DNA of 36,253 nucleotides from an uncultured Collinsella sp. (GTDB taxonomy: Bacteria; Actinomycetota; Coriobacteriia; Coriobacteriales; Coriobacteriaceae): the NCBI GenBank assembly GCA_900544645.1, contig UQWG01000015.1, positions 1 through 36,253 of the forward strand. The letters are read 5' to 3'. Positions 16,325-25,456 of the stretch are shown here, piece after piece. The position numbers and the translations under genes were made by a program. Each line of letters begins with the position of its first letter. Positions within the stretch are counted from its first letter, which is position 1. Below the pieces are notes generated by a model. It was not told the origin of the DNA and made no database searches. It was given only the letters and a program-made list of their open reading frames with translations.

Positions 16325-18097
16325 TTAGAGCGCCTCCTCATCGAGCGGAGCGGCCATGGTGCCCTCGCCCGCAAGCGGCGATTTGTCGCGCCAGACGTTC
16401 TCGAACTGCTCCTTGTCGAGCACGTGGTCGCGCTTGGCGGCGACATCGGTCACCGTCACGCGGTCGGTGCAGGAGTAGCACGGGTCGAGCGAACCGACGA
16501 TCAGCGCCGCGTCGCCCACGGTGTTGCCGCGGAACATGTAGCGCAGGACCGGCCAGTTGCTGTACGTGGCGGCCTTGGCGCGCCAGCGGTAGCACTTCTG
16601 GTTATTGCCGAGCATGGCCCAGTGCACGTCCTCGCCGCGCGGCGCCTCGGTGGCGCCGATGGCGTACTTGTGCGGGGTGTACTCCCAATCCGTGGTGAGG
16701 ATGGGGCCCGATGGGCAGTTCTCGAGCATGGTCTCGATCATGTCGATCGAATCGTAGACCTCCTGAATGCGAACGGCGGTACGGCCGAAGGCATCGCAGG
16801 TGTCGGCCGTGGCAGCATGCATCTTCTGGACATCCGGATCGGCGTAGCCGTCGAAGGGATGGTCAAAGCGCACGTCGCGGGCATAGCCCGAGCCACGCAT
16901 GAGCGGGCCGACCGGCGAGAAGTCGCGAGCGATCTTGCGGTCCAGAATGCCGATGCCACTCGTACGCTCAATAAAGTTGGGCGTGGAGAGCAGCATGTCG
17001 ACGAGTTCCTGAACCTCGGAGCGCAGCTGGTGGATGGTCGTGAGCGTGGAGAGCTTCTGCTCGGCCAAAATGTCGCGACGCACGCCGCCGATCACGTTGA
17101 GGCCGTAGGTCTTGCGGTGACCGGAGAGCTTCTCGGCCAGGTCCATGGACTTCTCGCGGACGCGGAAGAACTGCTGGAAGCCGGAGTCGAAGCCGGTGTA
17201 GTGCGATGCGAGGCCAATATTGAGCAGGTGTGAGTGCAGACGCTCGACCTCGAGCATGATGGCGCGGATGTACTGGGCGCGCGGCGGGACATGAATGCCC
17301 TGGGCGCGCTCGACGGCCTCGGCATAGGCCACCGAGTGGGCGCAGCCGCAGATGCCGCAGATGCGGTCGGCGAGGAACGTCACGGCGTCATAGTTCAGGC
17401 GCGTCTCGGCGACCTTCTCCATGCCGCGGTGCACGTAGAACAGACGGTAGTCGGCGTCGACGATCGTCTCGCCCTCAACGAACAGGCGGAAGTGGCCGGG
17501 CTCGTCGGAGGTAATGTGCAACGGGCCCATGGGGACGAGTGTGGTCTCCTTGCCCTTGGTATCGGCCAAGAACTCGTAGTTTTCCATGTCGCTCGCGGGA
17601 GCGGGACGGAAACGGTAGTCCATGGAGTCCTTGCGCAGCGGATACAGGCCGCTGGGCCAATCGTCGGGCAGCACCAGGCGACGACGATCGGGCAGACCCT
17701 CGGGAATCAGGCCGAACATGTCGCGCAGCTCGCGCTCGCCCCACACGCAGGCGGGGACGAACGGCGTCACGGACGGGAACGCCATCTTGGCGGGATCGAC
17801 CTCGGTGCGCACGGTCACCCAGCCGGGGTCCTCCCCCTCCATGGAGATGACGTAATACACGGCGTAGCGGCCGCACAGGCTGCGCTCATCGTTGCCGATG
17901 ATCACGGGAATCCAGCCGTAGCGCTCGTAATACAGGTAGTGGACGGCCTCGGGCAGCTTGTCCTGCTTGACGGTAATCGTCAGCTGGTCCTCGCACTGCC
18001 ACTCGACCTTCTCGATAGCGCCCGGCACTGCGGCGCGCAGGGCCTCGACGTGGCTTTCGCAACGACGAGCGTAGTCCTTCTTTTCAGGTTCTGCCAT
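16325..18097 (-). CDS. hyfG: NiFe hydrogenase large subunit (HyfG/HycE)
   Basis: The 590-residue protein joins a NuoC-like N-terminal domain (about 1-170) to a NuoD-like NiFe domain. The metal ligands are in RICGICGCAHS (Cys247, Cys250) and DPCYSC (Cys540, Cys543). It is the site of proton reduction to hydrogen. By analogy with E. coli HycE, HycI should cut after Arg546, removing the last 44 residues. Length is near the 569-571 of E. coli homologues. It starts 4 bases after hyfF. Confidence 0.96.
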   Translation of the reverse strand: MAEPEKKDYARRCESHVEALRAAVPGAIEKVEWQCEDQLTITVKQDKLPEAVHYLYYERYGWIPVIIGNDERSLCGRYAVYYVISMEGEDPGWVTVRTEVDPAKMAFPSVTPFVPACVWGERELRDMFGLIPEGLPDRRRLVLPDDWPSGLYPLRKDSMDYRFRPAPASDMENYEFLADTKGKETTLVPMGPLHITSDEPGHFRLFVEGETIVDADYRLFYVHRGMEKVAETRLNYDAVTFLADRICGICGCAHSVAYAEAVERAQGIHVPPRAQYIRAIMLEVERLHSHLLNIGLASHYTGFDSGFQQFFRVREKSMDLAEKLSGHRKTYGLNVIGGVRRDILAEQKLSTLTTIHQLRSEVQELVDMLLSTPNFIERTSGIGILDRKIARDFSPVGPLMRGSGYARDVRFDHPFDGYADPDVQKMHAATADTCDAFGRTAVRIQEVYDSIDMIETMLENCPSGPILTTDWEYTPHKYAIGATEAPRGEDVHWAMLGNNQKCYRWRAKAATYSNWPVLRYMFRGNTVGDAALIVGSLDPCYSCTDRVTVTDVAAKRDHVLDKEQFENVWRDKSPLAGEGTMAAPLDEEAL

Positions 18098-18101
18098 GGT
18101 G

Positions 18102-19667
18102 CTAATTCACCTCGCTTGTCTTGGTCTGGGAACTGAACACCATGCGGTAGAGAGGAGCCTCGTGGAGCTCTTCGACGCTCTGGTTCAAAACGACGGACGT
18201 TGCATCCTCGACGCCGCTCGTGATGGCGACCGGGGTGGCGATACCGAACCACATGACCACGATCGCGAGGGCGATCTCGGGGATGATCATGAGGGCGGGC
18301 ACCTCGTGGCGTTTCATGCCCTCGGGCGCCTTGCCGAAGATGGACTTGAGCGCGATGCCGGTAAGGGCAAAGTACACGCCGGTGAGGCCAATGGCCACGA
18401 GCACGACCACCCAGATGGGACCGGACTGGATGCCGGCCACGAAGGTGAGGAACTCGGAGATGAACAGGGCGAACGGCGGGAAGGCGGCGAGCGCGAGCAG
18501 GGCGATGATGGTGAGCGCTGCCGTGACGGGAGCGATCTCGACGACGCCCTTGATCTTGTTCAGGTCGCGGGTGTGGTAGATGTGCTGGATGTTACCGGCC
18601 ATGCAGAAGGCGAGCGCCTTCGTGAAACCGTGGAAGATGCAGTGCAGCAGGCAGGCGGCGATACCGAGCGGACCACCGATACCCAGGCACAGCGCGACCA
18701 CGCCGACGTTGTCGACGGAGGAGTACGCGAAGCGGCGCTTGATATCGTCCTGCTTAAAGATGCACAGGGCGGCCACCAGGATGGACAGCGTGCCCAGGAT
18801 GAGCAGGAGCGTACGCGGATAGGTGTCGCCCACCGTGATGATGGACAGGGAGTAGAAGCGGATGATCACCAGCATGGCGCACTTGAGCAGCACGCCCGAG
18901 AGCAGCGCGGAGACCGGGCTCGGAGCCTGGGAGTGCGCGTCGGGCAGCCAGGTGTGCATGGGGAACAGGCCCGCCTTGGTGCCGAAGCCGATGACGATGA
19001 ACGCGAACGCGAGGCGCACGAGCATCGGGTCGAACTGGTCGGCGTAGGGCATGATGGAGGTGAGGAAGGCTGCCTCATGCGCGTTGGGCATGATATCGGC
19101 GGCATTCGCGTAGATGAGCAGCGTGCCGAACAGGCCGAAGGCCACGCCGGCGGTGCAGACCATCGCGTACTTCCAAGACGCCTCGAGCGCCTGCTTGTTC
19201 TTGTAGATGCCCACGAGGAACACGGTCGACAGCGTGGTGGCCTCGACCGCCGCCCAGGTGAGGATGATGTTGTTGGACAGGCAGGCGAGCAGCATCGTGA
19301 AGACGAAAAGGCTAAACAGCGCGTAGTACTGCTTGGTGCGCTCGGCCGGCATGGTCTTCTCCTCGATATCGATCTTGATATAGGAGATGGAGTACACGCC
19401 GGTGATGAACCCGATGATGCCTACCAGAAGGACGAAGATCGACGAGAGCGAATCGAGATGGAGCCACAGGCCCAAAGCGTCGATATTCTGCCCGCTCGAA
19501 AGCATGGTTCCCGCGGTGACGACCGAAAGGACGAGGGTCGCCGCGACGGAGATGGCGTTGAGCCCCGCGAAGACGCTGTAGGACGTCGTCTTGGGGAGCG
19601 CAGCCATAATCAGGGAGAACACGAGGGGACAAGCGAGCAGGGCGACCGTCAGCATTGAAACATCCAT
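18102..19667 (-). CDS. hyfF: Hydrogenase-4 antiporter-like subunit F
   Basis: The 521-residue membrane protein is of the NuoL/M/N-MrpD class, with about 14 hydrophobic segments. Key features are the TM5 glutamate in TWAAVEATTLS, the TM7 region FGTKAGLFPMHTWLPDAHSQ, and LLSGVLLKCAML with the lysine of the proton channel. E. coli HyfF is 526 residues. It is one of three antiporter-like subunits here, which marks the hydrogenase-4 form and suggests ion pumping coupled to hydrogen formation. It begins 3 bases after hyfE. Confidence 0.93.
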   Translation of the reverse strand: MDVSMLTVALLACPLVFSLIMAALPKTTSYSVFAGLNAISVAATLVLSVVTAGTMLSSGQNIDALGLWLHLDSLSSIFVLLVGIIGFITGVYSISYIKIDIEEKTMPAERTKQYYALFSLFVFTMLLACLSNNIILTWAAVEATTLSTVFLVGIYKNKQALEASWKYAMVCTAGVAFGLFGTLLIYANAADIMPNAHEAAFLTSIMPYADQFDPMLVRLAFAFIVIGFGTKAGLFPMHTWLPDAHSQAPSPVSALLSGVLLKCAMLVIIRFYSLSIITVGDTYPRTLLLILGTLSILVAALCIFKQDDIKRRFAYSSVDNVGVVALCLGIGGPLGIAACLLHCIFHGFTKALAFCMAGNIQHIYHTRDLNKIKGVVEIAPVTAALTIIALLALAAFPPFALFISEFLTFVAGIQSGPIWVVVLVAIGLTGVYFALTGIALKSIFGKAPEGMKRHEVPALMIIPEIALAIVVMWFGIATPVAITSGVEDATSVVLNQSVEELHEAPLYRMVFSSQTKTSEVN

Positions 19668-19670
19668 GGC

Positions 19671-20324
19671 CTACCCCTTCAATTCGGTAAGGTCGTGGGA
19701 GTCGAGCGACTTGGTGTCGTTCCAGATCCTCACGACGACGGCGGACATGATGATGACGGCGAAAATGGCGTCGGTAGCGATGCCGATCTCGATGATCTCG
19801 GGGGCCGTGGGCGCGAGCAGGGCGAGCGTCACGTGGCTACCGTTCTCCATAAGGCAGTACCCGAAGATCTGCTTGAGGATGTTGCGCTGGGAGATGATGC
19901 ACGTGAGGCCGACGAAGAAGTGCGCGAAGCTGATGGCGAGGGCCGGAGTAGCCACCTCGGCGGTGGGCAGACTCAGACGCGTGACCACCGCGAAGCAGAT
20001 GGCCACCTCCAGACCGGTGAGGATGATGGTCCAGGCCGGCTTGATGGAGGAGGTCAGCGTGCTATCGGCAGGCGAACCCATCTTTTTGTAGGCACGGTTG
20101 AGAATGAACGGAACGAGGATCACCTTGGTGACGAAGGCCGACGCGGCCCACATGAGAAGCTCGGTGGCACCGGTGGTGAGGCCCAGGGCGAGCAGCGCGC
20201 CCACCAGAACAACCGACTGGATCGCGTACCACTTGATGGCGGACGGGATGGTCTTCGAGACGACCACCATGGTGGAGGTCACGATCAGAAGACCGCCCAG
20301 GATATTGACTAACGAATAACCCAT
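19671..20324 (-). CDS. hyfE: Hydrogenase-4 membrane subunit E
   Basis: The 217-residue integral membrane protein has about seven hydrophobic segments and matches HyfE (216 residues in E. coli) in length and operon place. It has a NuoK-like acidic membrane segment (GLEVAICFAVV). The start has AGGAGGT at ideal spacing, 10 bases after hyfD. HyfE is absent from the smaller Hyc complex, so it helps define the type here. Confidence 0.9.
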   Translation of the reverse strand: MGYSLVNILGGLLIVTSTMVVVSKTIPSAIKWYAIQSVVLVGALLALGLTTGATELLMWAASAFVTKVILVPFILNRAYKKMGSPADSTLTSSIKPAWTIILTGLEVAICFAVVTRLSLPTAEVATPALAISFAHFFVGLTCIISQRNILKQIFGYCLMENGSHVTLALLAPTAPEIIEIGIATDAIFAVIIMSAVVVRIWNDTKSLDSHDLTELKG

Positions 20325-20334
20325 GTCCTACCTC

Positions 20335-21792
20335 CTAACCCATCCAACTAGAGGACAGAGGACCGGCGACGACGACCATGATCATGAGGACGACGAACAC
20401 GAACGCCATGGCGCGCGGAAGGGGCTGGCCGGCGGCCACGGTCTCGCTCGGCTCACCGGGCAGGACCTTACCCATCCAACGCAGGAACCATGCGAAGGTG
20501 GCGACGGTCTCGACGACCATGACGCACACGAGGACGAAGATGACCGTGTTGGAAGCACCAACCGCGAAGCCACCGGAAATAATCTGGAACTTGGAGAAGA
20601 ACGTGCTCATGGGGGGCACGCCGGCGATAGCGGTCGCGGCGACCGCGAAGCCCACGCCCGTGACCGGGTACTTCTTCATGAGGCCCTGGATCTTGGGCAA
20701 CATACGGGTTCCCAGCGTGAAGCTGAGGGAGCCGGCGATGAGGAAGAACAGGGTCTTGGTGAACGCGTGGTTGAAGATGTGCTCGACGGCGCCGTTGAAC
20801 GCCATCTGGCTTCCGAACACGGAGAGGCCCAGGCCAAAGAACACGTAGGCGAGCTGCGCGATCGTCGAGAAGGCGAGCAGGCGCTTCATATCCTTCTGGG
20901 GCAGGTACATGAGGAAGCCGAAGAGCATGGTCACGACGGCATCGATAATGGCGACCCAACCGACGATCTCGGGGATATCGCCGGCACTCGCAAGAGCGCG
21001 GGCGAACACGCACACGCCGACCTTAACCATGGACGCGCCATGGAGGTAGGCGGAAACGGGCGTGGGGGCCTCCATTGCGGAGGGCAGCCACATGTAGAGC
21101 GGGAACTGGGCGGACTTGGCCCAAGCGGCGAACAGGATGAGCAGCAGCACGACGGTCTTCATACCGGAATCGAGCTGGGAGATCGCGCTCAGCGCGAACG
21201 TGCCGGTTCCGGCGAACAGGAAGGCCGCGCCGATGTAGAGTCCCAGAGCGCCGATGTGAGTGATGATGAGCGCCTTCATACCAGCCTTCTTGGCCGTGGG
21301 CGTCATGTAGTAGCTGATGAGGCCCCAGGAGCACACACCGGTGATCTCGAAGAAAACGAGCTGGCCGACGATGGTGGAGCTGTAGGCGAGACCGGCCATG
21401 GCGCCGATGAACGTGGAGAAGTACACGTAGAAGCGACGACGGGGCGCGTCGGGATGCTCCTTGTTCTTATCGCTCATATACGGGAACGAATAGATGACGA
21501 CGAGCAGACCGATAGCGACGAACGCGGGTGCGAGTAGCGTGCTCATCCGGTCGAATATGAAGCCCATGACCAAGGTCTGACCCATACTCGCCCAGGTTAC
21601 ATCGACCGCGTTCATGCCGTTTCCGGCAAACGTCGCGGCCAAGCCAACGGAAGCGACCGTGGCGATGCCGCCGGCGAAGGCGCAGATCCATTTAGCGTAG
21701 GGACGCGGCAGCATGACGATGAGCAGGGAGCCCAGCATGGGGACGGCGATCGCCACCATGGCAAAGAGGGACAAGCTCGATTCGATTGACAT
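20335..21792 (-). CDS. hyfD: Hydrogenase-4 antiporter-like subunit D
   Basis: The 485-residue protein is a second NuoL/M/N-like subunit, with about 14 membrane segments. The TM5 glutamate is in VFFEITGVCSWGLI and the loop-TM7 region is WAKSAQFPLYMWLPSAMEA. It ends with a hydrophobic helix. E. coli HyfD has 479 residues. Ribosome binding site GGGAG precedes the start; 16 bases separate it from hyfC. Confidence 0.93.
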   Translation of the reverse strand: MSIESSLSLFAMVAIAVPMLGSLLIVMLPRPYAKWICAFAGGIATVASVGLAATFAGNGMNAVDVTWASMGQTLVMGFIFDRMSTLLAPAFVAIGLLVVIYSFPYMSDKNKEHPDAPRRRFYVYFSTFIGAMAGLAYSSTIVGQLVFFEITGVCSWGLISYYMTPTAKKAGMKALIITHIGALGLYIGAAFLFAGTGTFALSAISQLDSGMKTVVLLLILFAAWAKSAQFPLYMWLPSAMEAPTPVSAYLHGASMVKVGVCVFARALASAGDIPEIVGWVAIIDAVVTMLFGFLMYLPQKDMKRLLAFSTIAQLAYVFFGLGLSVFGSQMAFNGAVEHIFNHAFTKTLFFLIAGSLSFTLGTRMLPKIQGLMKKYPVTGVGFAVAATAIAGVPPMSTFFSKFQIISGGFAVGASNTVIFVLVCVMVVETVATFAWFLRWMGKVLPGEPSETVAAGQPLPRAMAFVFVVLMIMVVVAGPLSSSWMG

Positions 21793-21808
21793 AGTTTCTC
21801 CCTTCTCC

Positions 21809-22732
21809 CTACACGCCTACGACGACGAAGACGAACGCGAGGACCGCGATGCCGACGACGGCCCAGGTCTGGTTACCGAGCACCTTGAAGCGCGAACGGG
21901 AAACGGAGTTCTCGAGCACGCCGCAGACGACGAAATCGACCAGGCACTTGACGAGGAAGACGACGGCACCCACGAGAGCGGTGACGCCGATGGTCGCGGG
22001 CTCTCCCCAGGGGATGAAGATGGAGGTGAACCAAGCGACGACCACGACCTGCTTCATGCCCATGGCGAGCTTCATCATGGCCAGGGACGGGCCGGAGAGC
22101 TCGGCGAGCGGGCCCTCCTGGAGCTCCTGCTCGGCTTCGGCCTGATCGAACGGAAGCTTGCCGAGCTCCATGTAACAGGCGGCCGCGAAGGCGACGCCAG
22201 CGAGGATAACGGCGACGACGCTCGAGACGTTGCCCGTAACGATGTGCTGACCCATGGTCGCAATGTCCGTGGAGCCGCACACGATGGCGACGGTAAACAG
22301 AGCGATGAGCATGGACGGCTCGATGAGCACGCTCATGAGGAGCTCGCGGATACCGCCGAAGCCCGCGTAGGCGTTGGAGGAATCCACGCCGGACAGCGCG
22401 AAGAAGAAGCGGGACAGCGCGAGCGCGTACATGATGGTGATGGCGTCACCAAAGACGGGCATGGGGCTCTCGAGCGTGAACATGGGCAGGCCCATGGCGA
22501 GCATGAACGACACCGCGAGGAACAGCGGCGGCATGATGCGCAGCACGAAGCTCGAGTCGGAACTCACGGACTCGGGACGCGCCATGAGCTTCGCGAGGTC
22601 CCGGTAATCCTGAAGGATGGACGGACCGCGGCGATTGTGCATCTTCGCGCGAATCACACGGGCGAGGCCGGAGAAGAAGGGCGCGACCAGCATGACCACG
22701 AGGCCCTGCGCTATCGCAAGAACGATGTTCAT
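21809..22732 (-). CDS. hyfC: Hydrogenase-4 membrane subunit C (NuoH/HycD-like)
   Basis: The 307-residue protein is the NuoH-like subunit that joins the hydrogenase arm to the membrane arm. SGLARVIRAKMHNRRGPSIL matches the conserved cytoplasmic loop, and LPFDQAEAEQEL has the acidic cluster of the quinone-pocket-like region. About eight membrane segments are visible. A strong GGGGAGAGG precedes the start; 17 bases separate it from hyfB. Confidence 0.93.
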   Translation of the reverse strand: MNIVLAIAQGLVVMLVAPFFSGLARVIRAKMHNRRGPSILQDYRDLAKLMARPESVSSDSSFVLRIMPPLFLAVSFMLAMGLPMFTLESPMPVFGDAITIMYALALSRFFFALSGVDSSNAYAGFGGIRELLMSVLIEPSMLIALFTVAIVCGSTDIATMGQHIVTGNVSSVVAVILAGVAFAAACYMELGKLPFDQAEAEQELQEGPLAELSGPSLAMMKLAMGMKQVVVVAWFTSIFIPWGEPATIGVTALVGAVVFLVKCLVDFVVCGVLENSVSRSRFKVLGNQTWAVVGIAVLAFVFVVVGV

Positions 22733-22749
22733 AATATCCTCTCCCCTCT

Positions 22750-24768
22750 CTAGACCATGACCACGGCGAGCACGAGGAAGACCACGAGCGCCGCGACGAT
22801 GTAGCAGATGTATACGGAGTAGTTGCCGCCCTCGATCTTGGAGGCGAGGCCGGCCAGCTTATCGGCACCCTCGCTCGGTGCATCGACCAGGAAGCGGTCG
22901 GGCAGGGGCTCAACGCCCTGGGCGACACCGGTGAGCTTCTGGAACACGTGCGCGATGGACCAGCAGATCTTGGTGCATACCTCGCGCAGGGTGTAGAGCG
23001 GGCCCATGAAGAGCTCCACGTCTGACGCGAAGCTCGTGGCGACGACGGGCATGTGCTCGTTGGGCTCGTAGCCGCACGCCCAAGGGTCGGTCTTCTTAGC
23101 GGGGGCCTTGGTGCCGAGGCAGGACCTCAACACGAACGCGAGCCCGGTGAGGACCACGAGCGCGATGGCGATCGCGGGGGTGGAGGTGGCGGCACCGGAA
23201 ATCTCGTTCACCAGAGACACGCCCGAGGTGGCCGTGACGGCGGAGCCGGCAAGCACGCTCTGGGCGACGTCGCCCAGAACCGGGGCGATGACGGGAGAGC
23301 CGATTCCCAGCACCACGCAGATGGCCGCGAGGAGCATCTGCGAGAACAACATCGGAGCCGGGGACTCCTTGGCGTTCGCGGCCTCCTGGGAACGAGGGCT
23401 GCTCGCGAACGAAACGCCGTATGCCTTCACGAAGCACGTGACTGCCAGGGCACCGGTGATGGCGAGCGCGGCCGCGGAGGCGACGGCGAACACCATGACG
23501 ACCGGGTCGGAGAGCGTCGAGATGTTGAACAGGGACTGGTAGGTGAACCACTCGGAAACGAAGCCATTGAGCGGCGGGATGGCCGAGATGGCAAGGGCAC
23601 CGATGAGGAAGCAGACGGCCGTGACCGGCATGCGGCGGAACAAACCGCCCATCTTCTCCATGTTGCGCGTACCCGTGGCATAGAGCAGGGAGCCCGCGCC
23701 CAAGAACAGCTCGCCCTTGAACATGGCGTGGTTGAGCGTGTGGTAGAGGGCGGCCATGAGCGCGATCGTCGCGATGACGTCGTTGCCCAGGGCGTGCGCC
23801 GTCATGGACGCGCCGACACCGAGCAAGATGATGCCAATGTTCTCGACGGAGTGGTAGGCCAGCAGGCGTTTGATGTCGTGCTCGTGGAGGGCGTAGACAA
23901 CACCCAGGACCGACGAGATGGATCCGAAGACCAGGACCATGAGGCCCCACCAGAGCTGGACGCCCGAACCCGCGAGCAGGTCCAGACCGACCTTGAGGAT
24001 TCCCAGGATACCGATCTTGATCATGCCGCCGGACATGAGGGCGGACACGTTGGACGGCGCTTCGGGGTGCGCCTGGGGCAGCCAGGAGTGCAGCGGGATG
24101 ATACCGGCCTTTGCGCCGAATCCGAAGAACGCGAGGACGAAGCAAGCGGAGGAGACGGCGGGTCCAAAGTCATGCGTACGGAAATCACTGAAGCTGAAGG
24201 AACCGCCCACGCCGTTGGTCATGAGCAGGAAGCTCGCCATGATAAGGACAAAGCCCACGTGCGCGATGACGAAGTAGAGCCAACCGCCCCTAATGGAGTT
24301 CTTGTTCTCCTCGATGACGACAAGGAAGTAGCTCGTGAGGGACATGAGCTCGAAGGCGACCAGGAACCAGAACACGTTGTCGGCGGTGATGACGAGCATC
24401 ATCGAGGCGACGAAGGTGTTCATGAAGAAGCCGGCGCGCCCGACCTTGCCCGGGTACTCGTCGAAGTAGGACAGACCGTAGATGAAGCCCGCAAAGGCGA
24501 GGATCGAGATGAGGACCACGATCAGGCCCGCAAGGCCGTTAAGCAAGAGCTCGAGACGGGCGAACGGGAAGAAGAAGACCGTGTTGAGGGACGAAACGTC
24601 GCCAAGCACGGCCTCGAGGCCCGCGATGAACGACAGCACGGCCGCGACGGCGCCGATCAGGCAGCCGGCAGTCTTGGCGGCGTTATCGGCCTTAATCAGC
24701 AGAACCGAGGCGAGCGCACCGATGCACGAGACGGCAAGCGATGCGATAAACAGCGTCATGCTATCCAT
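22750..24768 (-). CDS. hyfB: Hydrogenase-4 antiporter-like subunit B (HycC-like)
   Basis: The 672-residue product is exactly the length of E. coli HyfB. It is the largest antiporter-like subunit, with NuoL-like core motifs FLVAFELMSLTSYFLVV and GFGAKAGIIPLHSWLPQAHP, and LMSGGMIKIGIL with the channel lysine. An extended C-terminal region ends with one more membrane helix. Its start overlaps the hyfA stop by 8 bases, showing translational coupling. Confidence 0.95.
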   Translation of the reverse strand: MDSMTLFIASLAVSCIGALASVLLIKADNAAKTAGCLIGAVAAVLSFIAGLEAVLGDVSSLNTVFFFPFARLELLLNGLAGLIVVLISILAFAGFIYGLSYFDEYPGKVGRAGFFMNTFVASMMLVITADNVFWFLVAFELMSLTSYFLVVIEENKNSIRGGWLYFVIAHVGFVLIMASFLLMTNGVGGSFSFSDFRTHDFGPAVSSACFVLAFFGFGAKAGIIPLHSWLPQAHPEAPSNVSALMSGGMIKIGILGILKVGLDLLAGSGVQLWWGLMVLVFGSISSVLGVVYALHEHDIKRLLAYHSVENIGIILLGVGASMTAHALGNDVIATIALMAALYHTLNHAMFKGELFLGAGSLLYATGTRNMEKMGGLFRRMPVTAVCFLIGALAISAIPPLNGFVSEWFTYQSLFNISTLSDPVVMVFAVASAAALAITGALAVTCFVKAYGVSFASSPRSQEAANAKESPAPMLFSQMLLAAICVVLGIGSPVIAPVLGDVAQSVLAGSAVTATSGVSLVNEISGAATSTPAIAIALVVLTGLAFVLRSCLGTKAPAKKTDPWACGYEPNEHMPVVATSFASDVELFMGPLYTLREVCTKICWSIAHVFQKLTGVAQGVEPLPDRFLVDAPSEGADKLAGLASKIEGGNYSVYICYIVAALVVFLVLAVVMV

Positions 24769-25378
24769 TGTTTACGCTCCCTTCTGCTTTCTCGGACAGA
24801 CCCTGGGCCACAGCCGCCACGTCGACGGCAGGGCCGTTCTGAATCGAACGCAGGCGCTTGGCCTCGTCAAGTTCGCGATCTGCCGCGCCGCCCATGACGG
24901 TGAGCGCCTTGGTGGGGCAAGCCGCCACGCAGTGCGGACCCTCGGGGTCGAAGGCGCACAGGTCGCACTTGACGGCACAGGTGTACTGGCCGGGCGCCCA
25001 CGTAAGCAGGCTGCTCAGGGACTTAGGGTACGAAGGCGTCGGGTCGCACATGCCTGCGACACCGGCAATAGACGTGCCGTCCGGATGGATGGCGCCGAAG
25101 GGGCACGCGATGGCGCACAGCCTGCACCCGATGCACTCCTGCTCCTTAACGTGGATGCGGTCGCCATCGTGCTCGATGGCGTTCACCGGGCAGACCTCGG
25201 CGCAAGGGGCACCCTCGCAATGGTGGCAGGCCAGGGCGGCCGAAATGCCGCCGGTCTTCACGAGCGCCAGACGCGGCGTGTCCTGAAGACCCTGCATCCG
25301 GTGGGCATCTGCACAGGCGGACTGGCATGTTCCGCAGCCGATGCACCTCTCCGGGTTGATATCGATGAAGCGGTTCAT
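24761..25378 (-). CDS. hyfA: Four-cluster ferredoxin subunit (HyfA/HycB)
   Basis: The 205-residue protein is the length of E. coli HyfA and links formate dehydrogenase to the hydrogenase. It has four cysteine groups: CIGCGTCQSAC, CHHCEGAPCAEVCP, CIGCRLCAIACP and CDLCAFDPEGPHCVAACP, enough for four [4Fe-4S] clusters. I use ATG 25378 (GGAAG upstream) over the GTG two codons earlier. It is 78 bases downstream of fdhF, with a strong hairpin in that gap, and overlaps hyfB by 8 bases. Confidence 0.94.
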   Translation of the reverse strand: MNRFIDINPERCIGCGTCQSACADAHRMQGLQDTPRLALVKTGGISAALACHHCEGAPCAEVCPVNAIEHDGDRIHVKEQECIGCRLCAIACPFGAIHPDGTSIAGVAGMCDPTPSYPKSLSSLLTWAPGQYTCAVKCDLCAFDPEGPHCVAACPTKALTVMGGAADRELDEAKRLRSIQNGPAVDVAAVAQGLSEKAEGSVNNG

Positions 25379-25400
25379 CCCCACTTCCTTTCAAAATAAC

Positions 25401-25435
25401 GGGCCGGGCGTCCGATGCGCTTGGACGCCCGGCCC
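25401..25435 (-). promoter_or_regulatory. 13-bp perfect GC hairpin between fdhF and hyfA
   Basis: GGGCCGGGCGTCC (25401-25413) and its exact complement (25423-25435) flank a nine-base loop. On the coding (minus) strand it is followed by GTTATTTT, a poor U-tract. It may be a partial terminator, an mRNA-stabilising stem protecting fdhF, or a way to set subunit ratios. Confidence 0.65.
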
Positions 25436-25456
25436 AAAAAGCCAACGAGAACGGGA

